Assembly (NCBI GenBank): GCA_965363675.1
Contig: CBDTTW010000004.1
Span: forward strand, 1-40,122
Direction: 5' to 3'
DNA from: CBDTTW01 sp965363675
GTDB lineage: Bacteria > Bacteroidota > Rhodothermia > Rhodothermales > DASSAV01
DNA: 40,122 bases
The position numbers and the translations under genes are program-made. Below, in pieces: positions 19,498 to 27,891 of this stretch (positions within the stretch are counted from its first letter, which is position 1; each line of letters opens with the position of its first letter). Under the pieces are notes generated by a model, which saw only the letters and a program-made list of their open reading frames with translations, was not told the DNA's origin and did no database searches.

Positions 19498-20160
19498 ATG
19501 CCCGACAAGAAACCTTTCACCGCCTTCAGCCGCCGCGACTTCTTCAAAGGCGTCGGGGCGTCGGCCGTAGCCTCGGCCACCGGCGCCGCGCAATCCTTCG
19601 CGCAGGAGCTGCACACCCTGAACCGCGAGCAGCCGCTCGGCCCCGGCCCGACGCCGATGACGCTCCGGATCAACGGCCGCGCCGTCCCCATCGAGGTGGA
19701 CCCGGGGACGACCCTGCTGGAGGCGCTGCGCGAACACCTCGACTTTACGGGCGCCAAGGAGGTCTGCGGCCGCGCCAGTTGCGGCGCCTGCACCGTCCTC
19801 ATCGACGGCGAGCCGCAGTACGCCTGCATGAAGTTGGCCGTCGAGGCGCAGCGCTCCGAGATCACGACCGTCGAGGGGCTGGCCGAGGGCGACCAACTGA
19901 GCGCTTTGCAGGAAGCGTTCCTCGAGGAGGACGGGGCCATGTGCGGCTACTGCACCTCCGGGATGCTCCTGTCGCTCACGGCCTTCCTCAAGGAGCACCC
20001 CAAACCCACCGAAGCCGAAGTGCAGCACGCCATTTCGGGCAATCTCTGCCGCTGCGGCACGTACCCGCGCGTCGTGCAGTCGGCGCTGCGCGCGGCCGGC
20101 GTCCCGACGACGCCCCACACCGAAGTCATCCGCTGGAGCCATGGACAAAAACGCGGTTGA
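19498..20160 (+). CDS. Tat-exported 2Fe-2S subunit of a xanthine-dehydrogenase-family enzyme
   Basis: The 220-residue iron-sulfur subunit of a periplasmic molybdenum hydroxylase similar to PaoA (YagT) of E. coli. A Tat signal FSRRDFFKGVGASAVASATG occupies residues 10-29. The plant-type 2Fe-2S cluster is bound by Cys90, Cys95, Cys98 and Cys110 (VCGRASCGACTV). The second cluster uses Cys149, Cys152, Cys184 and Cys186 (MCGYCTSGM, NLCRCGTYPR). It overlaps the start of the molybdopterin subunit by 20 bases, so the two are translationally coupled. Only this subunit has a signal peptide; the others would be exported as a folded complex with it, as is known for PaoABC. Confidence 0.94.
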   Translation: MPDKKPFTAFSRRDFFKGVGASAVASATGAAQSFAQELHTLNREQPLGPGPTPMTLRINGRAVPIEVDPGTTLLEALREHLDFTGAKEVCGRASCGACTVLIDGEPQYACMKLAVEAQRSEITTVEGLAEGDQLSALQEAFLEEDGAMCGYCTSGMLLSLTAFLKEHPKPTEAEVQHAISGNLCRCGTYPRVVQSALRAAGVPTTPHTEVIRWSHGQKRG

Positions 20161-22288
20161 ACCCGGCTGGCCCGCCGAGCGCCGGCGCCTCGGCAAACAC
20201 ACGCCCCGCATCGAGGGCGCTCTGCGCGTGACGGGCAAAGCGCGCTACACCTCCGACATCAAGCTGCCGGGGATGCTCTGGGGCATGATCCTGCGCTCGC
20301 CGTGGGCCTCGGCGCAGCTCGAAAGCGTGGACCTGGCCCCGGCGCGCGCCGTGCCGGGCATCCGGGCGGCCGTGCCGGCGCAGGAAGCGCCCCGGCGCCT
20401 GTTCTACTACGGCGACGAGATCGCGGCGGTGGCCGGCGAAACGCCCGAGGCGTGCCGGCAGGCGCTCCGGGCCATCGTGCTGCGCGGCGCCGCCCAGCCG
20501 CACATCGTCGACGAGCGCAAGGCCCTTGAGCCGGGCGCCGCGCGCGTCTTCCCGGACCAGGAAAACCTGAGCGCCCCCCGCGAGCGCGCGCAGGGCGACG
20601 TGGAGAAGGCCTTCGCCGAGGCCGCCGCCGTCTTCGAGGGCGAGTTCTCGACGGCGATCCAGTTGCACAACGCGCTCGAAACGCACGGCAACGTAGTCGC
20701 CTACGCCCCCGACGAGATCACCGTATACGCCTCCACGCAAGGCATCTTCAGCGTGCGCGAAGGCATCGCCGACGCGATGGAGGTGGACCAGAGCAAGGTG
20801 CGCGTCGTCTCGGAGTTCATGGGCGGCGGCTTCGGGGCCAAGTTCGGGCCGGGCGTCGAGGGCGTGCTGGCGGCGCGCCTCTCGAAGGAAGCCGGCGCGC
20901 CCGTGCGCCTGATGCTCTCGCGGCATGAGGAAATGCTGGCCGTGGGCAACCGCCCCTCGTCGCACCAGAAGATCAAGGCGTCCGCCGACCGCGAAGGCAA
21001 CCTGACCGGCTTCGACCTGGTGGGCTTCGGCACGGGCGGCTACGCCAGCGGCGGCGAGACCGAGGGCGGCGGCGGCGGCGCGGGCTGGCCCGCCCCCTAC
21101 ATCTACCGCGTGCCCAACGTCCGCGTCAAGCAGTACGGCGTCGCTATCCATGCGGGCGCCGGGCGGGCCATGCGCGCCCCCGGGCACCCGGCGGCCTCGT
21201 TTGCCATGGAAGCCGTCATGGACGAGCTGGCCGTGCAGCTTGGCATGGACCCCATCGCCTTCCGCCTCCGCAACGACCCCTCGGAGCTGCGCCGCGAGCA
21301 GTACCAACTGGCCGCCGAGCAGTTCGGCTGGAGCAGCCGCTACGCCGCGCCCGGCTCCTCGCCGGGTCCTCTCAAGCGCGGCGTCGGCTGCGCCGGAGCG
21401 ACGTGGGGCGGCGGCGGCAGCGGCACGCGCGCCGAGGCGCAGATCAACCCCGACGGCACGGTCGAGGTGCGCTGCGGCACGCAGGATCTGGGCACGGGCA
21501 CGCACACGCTCATCGCCGTCGTAGCCGCCGAAGCCTTGGGGCTGGCCCCGCACGAGATCCAGGTGCGCCTCGGCGACACGCGCTTTCCGCCCTCGGGCGG
21601 CAGCGGCGGCAGCACCACGGCCCCTTCGGTCTCGCCCGCCGTCTACGACGCCTGCGTCAAGGCCCGCGCCGAGTTGCAGCGCGTCAGCGGCGAGGCCGAC
21701 CTGACGGGCCCCGCGTGGAAGAAGGCGGCCCGCAAACTCGGCATGACCCCCCTGGTCGTGCAGGGCGCCTGGCGCGAAGGGCTCTCGTCGTCGGGCGCCG
21801 GGGGCGTCCAGATGGCGGCCGTCGAGGTGGACGCCGAAACGGGCTTCGTCCGGGTGACGGAGATCCTCTGCGTGCAGGATTGCGGCCTCGTCGTCAACCC
21901 GCTCACCTGCGAGAGCCAGATCATCGGCGGCATCATCATGGGCGTCGGATATGCGCTCTACGAGCAGCGCATCATGGACGAGCGCACCGGCATGGTGCTC
22001 AACCAGAACTTCGAGACGTACAAAATGCCCGCCGCCGCCGACATGCCGCGCATCCGGATCACGCTGCTCGACATGCCCGAGCGCGGCGTGATCGGCGTCG
22101 GCGAGCCGGTGACCATCCCGACGGCGGCCGCCATCGGCAACGCCGTCGCCAACGCCCTCGGCGTGCGCATCGGCAGCATCCCGATCACGCCGCCGCGCGT
22201 GCTCTCCGCCCTGGGCAAAACGCCCCCGGCGGCGGCCGAGTACGCCCCCTGGAGCCGGCTCCTGGCCGCCGCCCCCTCCCGCCCCTAA
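20141..22288 (+). CDS. Molybdopterin-binding catalytic subunit, xanthine dehydrogenase family
   Basis: The 715-residue catalytic subunit, PaoC/YagR-like. It oxidises an aldehyde or heterocycle using a molybdenum-molybdopterin cofactor. Visible motifs are EFMGGGFGAKFG in the cofactor domain, AGRAMRAPGHP, TQDLGTGTHT, and the active-site RGVIGVGEPVTIPTAAA near the C-terminus, where the Glu of GVGEP is the catalytic base in this family. There is a glycine-rich stretch, ETEGGGGGAGW, near residue 310. No signal peptide is present. Length fits the separate-subunit class. Its start at 20141 overlaps the upstream gene. Physiological substrate cannot be read from sequence; periplasmic aldehyde detoxification is a reasonable inference. 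Confidence 0.94.
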   Translation: MDKNAVEPGWPAERRRLGKHTPRIEGALRVTGKARYTSDIKLPGMLWGMILRSPWASAQLESVDLAPARAVPGIRAAVPAQEAPRRLFYYGDEIAAVAGETPEACRQALRAIVLRGAAQPHIVDERKALEPGAARVFPDQENLSAPRERAQGDVEKAFAEAAAVFEGEFSTAIQLHNALETHGNVVAYAPDEITVYASTQGIFSVREGIADAMEVDQSKVRVVSEFMGGGFGAKFGPGVEGVLAARLSKEAGAPVRLMLSRHEEMLAVGNRPSSHQKIKASADREGNLTGFDLVGFGTGGYASGGETEGGGGGAGWPAPYIYRVPNVRVKQYGVAIHAGAGRAMRAPGHPAASFAMEAVMDELAVQLGMDPIAFRLRNDPSELRREQYQLAAEQFGWSSRYAAPGSSPGPLKRGVGCAGATWGGGGSGTRAEAQINPDGTVEVRCGTQDLGTGTHTLIAVVAAEALGLAPHEIQVRLGDTRFPPSGGSGGSTTAPSVSPAVYDACVKARAELQRVSGEADLTGPAWKKAARKLGMTPLVVQGAWREGLSSSGAGGVQMAAVEVDAETGFVRVTEILCVQDCGLVVNPLTCESQIIGGIIMGVGYALYEQRIMDERTGMVLNQNFETYKMPAAADMPRIRITLLDMPERGVIGVGEPVTIPTAAAIGNAVANALGVRIGSIPITPPRVLSALGKTPPAAAEYAPWSRLLAAAPSRP

Positions 22289-22301
22289 CCGAGCGCACCC
22301 T

Positions 22302-23264
22302 ATGAAACCCATGCAATACGCCACCGCCGCCTCGCCGGAGCGCGCGGCCGAGCTGGTCGCCGGAGGCGGGCGCTACTTCGCCGGCGGCATCGACGTACTG
22401 GGCGAAGTCAAGGACGGCATCATCGCGCCGGATATCTTCGTGAACGTCAAGGAGCTGCCCGGCACGCGCGAGGTGCAGGCCGCCGCCGACCGCATCACCC
22501 TCGGGGCGAACGTGCGCCTCGCAGAGCTGGCCCGCCACCCGCAGGTGCGCGCCGCCCTGCCCGGCCTTGCCGAAGCGGCCGAGGAGGTCGGTTCGCCGCA
22601 GATCCGCAACGTCGCCACGGTGGCCGGCAACCTGGCCCAGCACGTGCGCTGCTGGTATTACCGCCACCCGGACATCCGCTGCCTGAAGGAGGGCGGCGAC
22701 ATGTGCTACGCGCGGCAGGGCCGGAACCGGCATCACAGCCTGTTTACGGGCAACCCGTGCATCGCCCCGGTCGTCTCGAACCTCGGCGTCATGCTGGCCG
22801 CGCTGGACGCCCACGCCCTCGTGCACCGGGGCGGGCAAACCCAGCGCCTCTCGATGGCCGACTTGTACCAGATGGCCTGGTTCAACCCGCTCGCCCACAA
22901 CTCGCTGCTGCCGGCCGACCTCATCCTGAGCGTCGAGGCCCCCACGGCGCGCAACCGCAGCGCCTACCTCCAGGTGAGCGAGCGCAGCCAGTTCGACTGG
23001 GCGCTCGTGAGCTGCGCGGCGGCGGCCCGCGTCGAGGGCGCGCGCCTGTTGCAGCCGCGCGTGGCGCTGGGCGTGGTCGCCCCCGTGCCCTACCTCCAGG
23101 ACGCCGTGCACGCCCTCCTGGACGGCCAGGAGCTGACGCCCGAACGGGCCGCCCGCGCCGCCGACCTGCTGCTGGAGGGCGCCGCGCCCCTGGCCGACAA
23201 CGGCTACAAAATCCCGCTCGCCAAAGCGCTCGTCGCGCGGACGCTGCTCCGGCTGATCGCCTAA
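22302..23264 (+). CDS. FAD-binding subunit with extra 4Fe-4S site, xanthine dehydrogenase family
   Basis: The 320-residue flavoprotein subunit, PaoB/YagS-like, passing electrons from the iron-sulfur subunit to an acceptor. FAD-binding signatures are YFAGGIDVLGEVK (25-37) and SPQIRNVATVAGNLAQ (98-113). An inserted segment holds four cysteines (Cys117, Cys127, Cys135, Cys153), matching the additional 4Fe-4S cluster known in 4-hydroxybenzoyl-CoA reductase beta subunit and PaoB. It starts 13 bases after the catalytic subunit and is followed 13 bases later by a small Cys-rich gene, all on one strand. Confidence 0.93.
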   Translation: MKPMQYATAASPERAAELVAGGGRYFAGGIDVLGEVKDGIIAPDIFVNVKELPGTREVQAAADRITLGANVRLAELARHPQVRAALPGLAEAAEEVGSPQIRNVATVAGNLAQHVRCWYYRHPDIRCLKEGGDMCYARQGRNRHHSLFTGNPCIAPVVSNLGVMLAALDAHALVHRGGQTQRLSMADLYQMAWFNPLAHNSLLPADLILSVEAPTARNRSAYLQVSERSQFDWALVSCAAAARVEGARLLQPRVALGVVAPVPYLQDAVHALLDGQELTPERAARAADLLLEGAAPLADNGYKIPLAKALVARTLLRLIA

Positions 23265-23277
23265 CCCTACGCTTGCC

Positions 23278-23484
23278 ATGGAACAGGAACCCTGCCGCTA
23301 CCTCCGCACCAAGCGGCTTTTCATCCCGGACCTCGCCACCGACGCCTTCGCTCAGTTGGAGCGCAAGGACGAAATCTGCCAGTGCTGGTGCAACAAGACC
23401 ATGCGCGAGGTAGGGCTGGACAGCCGCCACGTCTCGTTCAAGGCGTGCACCGACGGCGCGCGCTCCTGCTACCAGGTGTACTGA
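23278..23484 (+). CDS. Small six-cysteine protein downstream of the molybdenum hydroxylase
   Basis: A 68-residue protein with no signal peptide or membrane segment. It contains Cys6 (PCRYLRTK), a CQCWCNKT cluster (Cys34, Cys36, Cys38), Cys57 and Cys64 (RSCYQVY). The spacing suggests metal or iron-sulfur binding. Small proteins with a CRYLRTK start, a central WC-x-KT and a C-terminal RSCY look familiar from Planctomycetota and Acidobacteriota genomes, but I know of no assigned function. It follows the FAD subunit by 13 bases, so an assembly or maturation role for the hydroxylase is a guess from context. A likely terminator follows at 23530. Confidence 0.78.
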   Translation: MEQEPCRYLRTKRLFIPDLATDAFAQLERKDEICQCWCNKTMREVGLDSRHVSFKACTDGARSCYQVY

Positions 23485-23529
23485 GCGCCGCGCGAACCCC
23501 CGCTCCTGCTGCGGCGCTCGGCCGCCTCC

Positions 23530-23564
23530 CGGCGCGCACGCTTCGGCGGCGCGCCGCTGTTTTT
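23530..23564 (+). terminator. Probable intrinsic terminator of the molybdenum hydroxylase operon
   Basis: An eight-base stem CGGCGCGC (23530-23537) pairs with GCGCGCCG (23549-23556) over an 11-base loop and is followed by CTGTTTTT (T-run 23560-23564). It lies 46 bases past the small Cys-rich gene, just before the AT-rich promoter patch. Confidence 0.65.
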
Positions 23565-23636
23565 GCTGGGCGCGGCGCCTTCCGCTCACGCATGTTATTA
23601 TGCATCATTATTAATTTCATATATTTAACTTTACCT

Positions 23637-23671
23637 TATCTTGGCTGAAGCGGCCCTTTATTCCTATCTTG
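23637..23671 (+). promoter_or_regulatory. Candidate promoter for the small exported protein and M6 protease
   Basis: TATCTTG occurs at 23637-23643 and again at 23665-23671 within an AT-rich patch. For the second, a TTG at 23641-23643 lies 21 bases upstream, matching the -33/-7 spacing described for Bacteroidota sigma factors. Transcription would start near 23680, about 100 bases before the ATG at 23784. Confidence 0.5.
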
Positions 23672-23783
23672 GAAGCCTTCGGAAGCGCGCGCGCCGGCGC
23701 GAGGATGTGGTACTGAAATTGCTCTTTTTTCGAGCGTCTACTTGCTTCACCTTTACCCGCCTCACGCTTCAGCCCGGCCCCTC

Positions 23784-24200
23784 ATGCCTTTGATGCTTCG
23801 TATGGCCCTGGTAGGCGCCCTGCTGATCGCCCCGGCGTGCGCCGCGCTGCGGCCCGCCGCCCCGGAGGCGCCGCCCCCTGCCGAGACGGGCGCGGCCTCC
23901 GAGCGCCGCGTGCGCGTGGCCGCTACGCTGGTTTCCGCCGACACCGCCGGCATGCCGCGCTACGCGCTTCGGATGCGCGTAGACCGCATCCTCGGCGGCG
24001 ATGCGGCGGGCCTGACCCCCGGCGACACGCTGACGGTGCGCCCCAACTACACGCACCCCGAGGGCGCCCGCACCGACTATGCCGCCCCCGACAACCGCCG
24101 CATGCTGGCGCTGGCGCGGCAGGCGCCGGGCGCGCGCATAGCCGCTTCGCTCTACGCCCGCCCTACGGCGTGGCTCGTCATGGACTGGGAGATTCTTTAA
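23784..24200 (+). CDS. Small exported protein of unknown function
   Basis: A 138-residue protein. The N-terminus MPLMLRMALVGALLIAPACAALRP is a signal peptide, with Cys19 in APAC as a possible but non-ideal lipobox. The mature part has alternating hydrophobic segments (RVRVAATLVSAD, YALRMRVDRILGG, DTLTVRPNY) suggestive of a small beta-barrel or beta-sandwich domain. I recognise no family. A longer frame would need a TTG at 23742, so the ATG at 23784 is preferred. It lies 24 bases upstream of the M6 protease gene and may share its promoter. Confidence 0.65.
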   Translation: MPLMLRMALVGALLIAPACAALRPAAPEAPPPAETGAASERRVRVAATLVSADTAGMPRYALRMRVDRILGGDAAGLTPGDTLTVRPNYTHPEGARTDYAAPDNRRMLALARQAPGARIAASLYARPTAWLVMDWEIL

Positions 24201-24224
24201 TAACCCTCGCCTGATCACCGCTGC

Positions 24225-26438
24225 ATGAACCACCGCCTACTGCTGCTCCTCGTGTTGCTGCTCGCCGCCGCTCCCCTTGCCGAGGCGCAGGTGGCGCCTG
24301 CGCCGGGCGTCCGCTTCCCCGCCGGCTTCTGGGAAAAAGCCTCGCGCATGGAGGGCCTCGACCGCCGCGCCGACCCCTCATGGGCCGAGCGCATGCGCCG
24401 CCGCAAGGCCGACCTCACGTCGGCGGCCAAGAACGCGGGCGTCATCAAAAACGACCGCTTCAGCCTGCCGGTGCTGCTGGGCAGCTTCAGCGACGTAGCC
24501 TATACGCACCCCGCTTCGGAGTTTCAGACGACCCTCTGGGGCGCCAACCCGAACGGCAACCTGACCGACTATTACAAGGAAGTCTCCTACGGCAAGTTTG
24601 AGCTTACCGGCGCCGTCCACGGCTGGTTCAAGGCCCCGGAGAACCGCGCCTACTACGCCTCCAACAACCACGGCAGCAACAACGACAGCCCGCGCAATGC
24701 CCAAGGCTTCGTGCAGGCGATTGTACGCGCCGCCGACGCCTCGGTGAACTTCGCCCTGTTCGACAACGACGGCCCGGACGGCCTGCCCAACTCCGGCGAC
24801 GACGACGGCGAGGTGGACGCCGTGGCCGTGGTGTTTGCCGGCGAGGGGGCCGACAGCGGCGGCGAAAGCGGCCTGTGGCCCCATGCCGGCGCCCTGCCGG
24901 CGGCTATGGAGGTGACCACCAACGACCCCGCCGCCGGCGGCGGCTTCATCAAGGTGAGCCGCTACTTCATCGCCGCCGAGCGCAATAAACGCGCCGTCGG
25001 AGCCGCCCGCAACGAAATCGGCGTGTTCGCGCACGAGTTCGGACACGTGCTCGGCCTGCCGGACCTCTACGACCGCGACGGCGAGGGCGAGGAAGAATCC
25101 GAGGGCAGCGGCAACTGGGACCTCATGGCGGGCGGCTCGTGGGGCTCCGACGGCCGCCACCCTGACAAGCCGGCGCACCTCTCGGCCTGGGGCAAGTACG
25201 AAATGGGCTGGCTGAACCCGGTCATCCCGACCGCCCCCGGCGCGCTCACGCTGCGCGACGCCGAGACCTACCCCGAAGCCTACCTCTTCTGGGAAGACGG
25301 CTTCGCCGGGACGCGCTACTTCCTCGTGGAGAACCGCCAGCGCAAAGGCTCCGACAAATATCTGCCCGGCTCGGGCATGCTCATCTACCACGTCGATGAG
25401 CTTCAGCGCCACGGGGCGGGCAACGTCAACGGCGGCCTCGTCAACAACGACGAGTTCCACAAGTTCGTCGATATCGAGGAGGCCGACGCCCTGGCCGACC
25501 TCGACAACGGCGTCAACCGCGGCGACGCCGGCGACCCTTTCCCCGGCTCCTCGGGCAACCGCGCCTTCAGCGACGCGACCAACCCGAGCGCCCGCGACTA
25601 TACGAGCACCAACACCGGCTTCGCGCTGGAGAACATCACCGAAAACGAAGGCGTCGTGACGGCCGACTACCGGGTGCGCGCGCCCCTCGGCTACTACATC
25701 AAGTACGACTACGACGGCATCTCGGGATGGGGCTACGGCTCCGAGACGCCGAAGGACTACTACGGCCGCGTGCGCTTCACGGCCGCCGAGGCAGGCCGCC
25801 TCAGCAGCATCGACATCGGCCTGCGCGACGACCAGACCTCCTACGAGCTGCGCGTCTTTGCGGCGCCCTGGTCGAGCGCGGCCAAACCGCTCTACGTCAC
25901 GCAGGGCATCGGCGACGCCGGGTGGCACACCGTGCCCCTAGCCGCGCCCATTGAACTGAAGGCCGGGGCCGACTTCTACGTGGTCATCAAGATCATCGAG
26001 AAGCCGTACGCGATGTCGTTCGCCCGGACGAAGGAACACAGCGGACGGTCGCAACTTTCCGAGGGCGGCTCCATCTTTACGCGCCCCCGCGACTTCACAG
26101 GCGACCTGAACCTCCGCGCGCGCGTGCAGACGAGCGCGGGCGCGCCGGTCGCCAGCGAGCCGGACGAGCTGCCGCAGGCGTTCACGCTGGAGCAGAACTA
26201 TCCCAACCCGTTCAACCCCTCCACGACGATTGCCTTCGAGACGCCGCGCGCCGCCTACGTGCGCCTGCGCCTTTTCGACGCGCTCGGGCGCGAGGCGGCG
26301 TCCCTGGCCGACGGCATGTACGCGCGCGGCCGCCACGAAGTGACGTGGAACGCCGCCGGCATGCCGAGCGGGCTGTACTTCTACCGCCTGGAGACCGAGG
26401 CGGGGGTGCTCTCGAAAAGCCTGATGCTTGTGAAGTAG
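24225..26438 (+). CDS. Secreted M6-family metalloprotease with type IX sorting domain
   Basis: A 737-residue secreted zinc endopeptidase related to immune inhibitor A. A signal peptide (MNHRLLLLLVLLLAAAPLAEA) is followed by a pro-region and the catalytic domain. The zinc motif is FAHEFGHVLGLPDLYD with His270, Glu271 and His274; the following GNWDLMAGGSW supplies the Met-turn typical of M6 proteases. Residues about 490-640 form a beta-rich accessory domain. Residues 656-737 (QNYPNPFNPSTTIAFETP, ending SGLYFYRLETEAG...KSLMLVK) are a type A C-terminal sorting domain used by the type IX secretion system. The T9SS machinery itself is not in the window. Confidence 0.94.
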   Translation: MNHRLLLLLVLLLAAAPLAEAQVAPAPGVRFPAGFWEKASRMEGLDRRADPSWAERMRRRKADLTSAAKNAGVIKNDRFSLPVLLGSFSDVAYTHPASEFQTTLWGANPNGNLTDYYKEVSYGKFELTGAVHGWFKAPENRAYYASNNHGSNNDSPRNAQGFVQAIVRAADASVNFALFDNDGPDGLPNSGDDDGEVDAVAVVFAGEGADSGGESGLWPHAGALPAAMEVTTNDPAAGGGFIKVSRYFIAAERNKRAVGAARNEIGVFAHEFGHVLGLPDLYDRDGEGEEESEGSGNWDLMAGGSWGSDGRHPDKPAHLSAWGKYEMGWLNPVIPTAPGALTLRDAETYPEAYLFWEDGFAGTRYFLVENRQRKGSDKYLPGSGMLIYHVDELQRHGAGNVNGGLVNNDEFHKFVDIEEADALADLDNGVNRGDAGDPFPGSSGNRAFSDATNPSARDYTSTNTGFALENITENEGVVTADYRVRAPLGYYIKYDYDGISGWGYGSETPKDYYGRVRFTAAEAGRLSSIDIGLRDDQTSYELRVFAAPWSSAAKPLYVTQGIGDAGWHTVPLAAPIELKAGADFYVVIKIIEKPYAMSFARTKEHSGRSQLSEGGSIFTRPRDFTGDLNLRARVQTSAGAPVASEPDELPQAFTLEQNYPNPFNPSTTIAFETPRAAYVRLRLFDALGREAASLADGMYARGRHEVTWNAAGMPSGLYFYRLETEAGVLSKSLMLVK

Positions 26439-26466
26439 CCCCCGCCCTTGCGCCGCGATCTTCGGA

Positions 26467-26496
26467 GCGCCGCGCCTCTTGCCGGGGGCGCGGCGC
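26467..26496. terminator. GC-rich hairpin between convergent genes
   Basis: GCGCCGCGCC (26467-26476) pairs perfectly with GGCGCGGCGC (26487-26496) over a ten-base loop. It sits between the M6 protease stop (26438) and the convergent esterase stop (26505). There is no T-run on either side, so bidirectional termination is only a suggestion. Confidence 0.4.
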
Positions 26497-26504
26497 CCGT
26501 GCGT

Positions 26505-27773
26505 TCAGGGGGCGCCCAGGCGGCGGTCGGCAAACTCCATGAACACCTCCCAGTCGCCGGGCGTCATGCTATGCCCTCCGGGGCGCAGGTGGAACGCCAG
26601 GCCCTCGCCGACGAGGCGGCCGACGCCCGGCATCTCGGCCCCGCCGAGGCCCGGCGCCCCGAGCAGCCGGTACACCGGGTCGGCGGCCTGAAGCATCCGG
26701 AACTGGCCTTCCGGGTTGCCCCACGTGTCGTCCACGGCGTTCGTGAGCAGCACCGGGCGGGGCGCCGCGAGCGCGATCAGGCTGTGCTGGTCGAAGGGCA
26801 GACGCTCGGGGCGGTCGCTGAACCGGGCGAACGTGGGGCTGAACCAGTGCGGAAAGCGCCGCGTGAGCGCCTCGACGGTCTCCCCGACTTCGGTGCGGCT
26901 GGGGGCCGTGCCGCCGGCCCCGGCCTGGTGCGGAATCACCAGCGCCGGGCGCTCGTCGAAGGCCGCCGCCAGCAGCGCCGCCTTGCCGTTACGCGAGTGC
27001 CCCACGACGATGATGCGGCCCGCGTCGATAGCCGGGTCGTGCGTCAGGTAATCCACGGCGCGCTGAATGCCCCAGGCCCAGGCCGCCACGGCGCCCCAGT
27101 CGGTCGGGTTGGGCGCGGCGGTGTCGCTGGACCAGTAGAGCGGCTCGATGCCGTCGGTAAACTCGGGCGTGTCCGGGTCCAGGTCGCCGTTGTAGAACGT
27201 GGCGACGGCATACCCGCGCGCGACGATGCGCGCCAGAGGCCAAACGTCCTGCTGCCGGCCGCGCCCGGCCGTCGTGGCGCGGTGGTCCACGACGCCGGGG
27301 CACATGTTGTCGTAGACCCATGCCTGCGGGATGCGGATGGCGGGGTCGTCCAGCAAGGTATGGTTGCCGCAGAAGTTGGGGCCGACGAACACCGGCGCCG
27401 GTCCGCCGCCCTTCGGGGTGACCACGAGCAGGTTGATCCGGCGCTTGCCCCACGCCTCGGCGCGCAGCGAGATTTCGCGCAGCACGGCCTGCCCACCGAG
27501 CGCCGCCGAGTCGGTGCGCTCGATGCGCGCCGTCAGCTCGGGCGGGCTTTTGGGGAAGTAGCCGTACATGTAGTGCTGGAACAGGCGCCGCAGCTCCGGC
27601 GCGCGGCGGCTGCGCCACGCCTCGGCCGTCGTGACGCGCCGCCCGTCCATCCCGACGAGCGCCTCCGGGGGCGCAGCGTGCGCCGGCAGGCGGTCCACCG
27701 GCGGAAGGGTTTGCGCCTGAGCAGCGCCCGCCGCCACGAGCAGCCCGAGCGCCCATGCGATGCTTCGTTGCAT
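26505..27773 (-). CDS. CE15-like glucuronoyl esterase, exported
   Basis: A 422-residue alpha/beta hydrolase with a signal peptide (MQRSIAWALGLLVAAGAAQAQ). It resembles bacterial CE15 glucuronoyl esterases, which cleave ester links between lignin and glucuronoxylan. The nucleophile is Ser260 in VVGHSRNGKAALLA, corresponding to the family GxSRxGK motif. HQAGAGGTAPSR (282-293), LIALAAPRPVLLTNA and His401 in RPGGHSMTPGDW fit the rest of the active site. The acid residue could be Asp348 or a Glu and is unclear. The ATG at 27773 is preceded by GGAG at a suitable distance; the longer frame runs antisense into the cyclase gene. An acetylxylan-esterase-like role is an alternative. Confidence 0.83.
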   Translation of the reverse strand: MQRSIAWALGLLVAAGAAQAQTLPPVDRLPAHAAPPEALVGMDGRRVTTAEAWRSRRAPELRRLFQHYMYGYFPKSPPELTARIERTDSAALGGQAVLREISLRAEAWGKRRINLLVVTPKGGGPAPVFVGPNFCGNHTLLDDPAIRIPQAWVYDNMCPGVVDHRATTAGRGRQQDVWPLARIVARGYAVATFYNGDLDPDTPEFTDGIEPLYWSSDTAAPNPTDWGAVAAWAWGIQRAVDYLTHDPAIDAGRIIVVGHSRNGKAALLAAAFDERPALVIPHQAGAGGTAPSRTEVGETVEALTRRFPHWFSPTFARFSDRPERLPFDQHSLIALAAPRPVLLTNAVDDTWGNPEGQFRMLQAADPVYRLLGAPGLGGAEMPGVGRLVGEGLAFHLRPGGHSMTPGDWEVFMEFADRRLGAP

Positions 27774-27891
27774 TGCCGTCTCCGATTTGCTATGCTGAAA
27801 GACCCGCGGTCTGCGCCTCCGGCGGCCCTCACAAGCGCCGAAGGCGCACACCGCCTCCACGCCTTGCCCGGGGCACGGCTCCACGAGTGTT

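Larger units (their letters stand above)
23485..23783. other. 299-base gene-free stretch with an AT-rich core
   Basis: The first part holds a GC-rich terminator hairpin. Bases about 23593-23670 are strikingly AT-rich for this genome and contain two promoter-like TATCTTG elements. The remainder is a leader for the small exported protein starting at 23784. Frames across the AT-rich patch are short and carry no recognisable protein. Confidence 0.6.

Noticed and set aside
20126..22324. 732-codon minus-strand frame opposite the molybdopterin subunit
   Set aside because: Antisense shadow of a well-conserved catalytic subunit with intact motifs.
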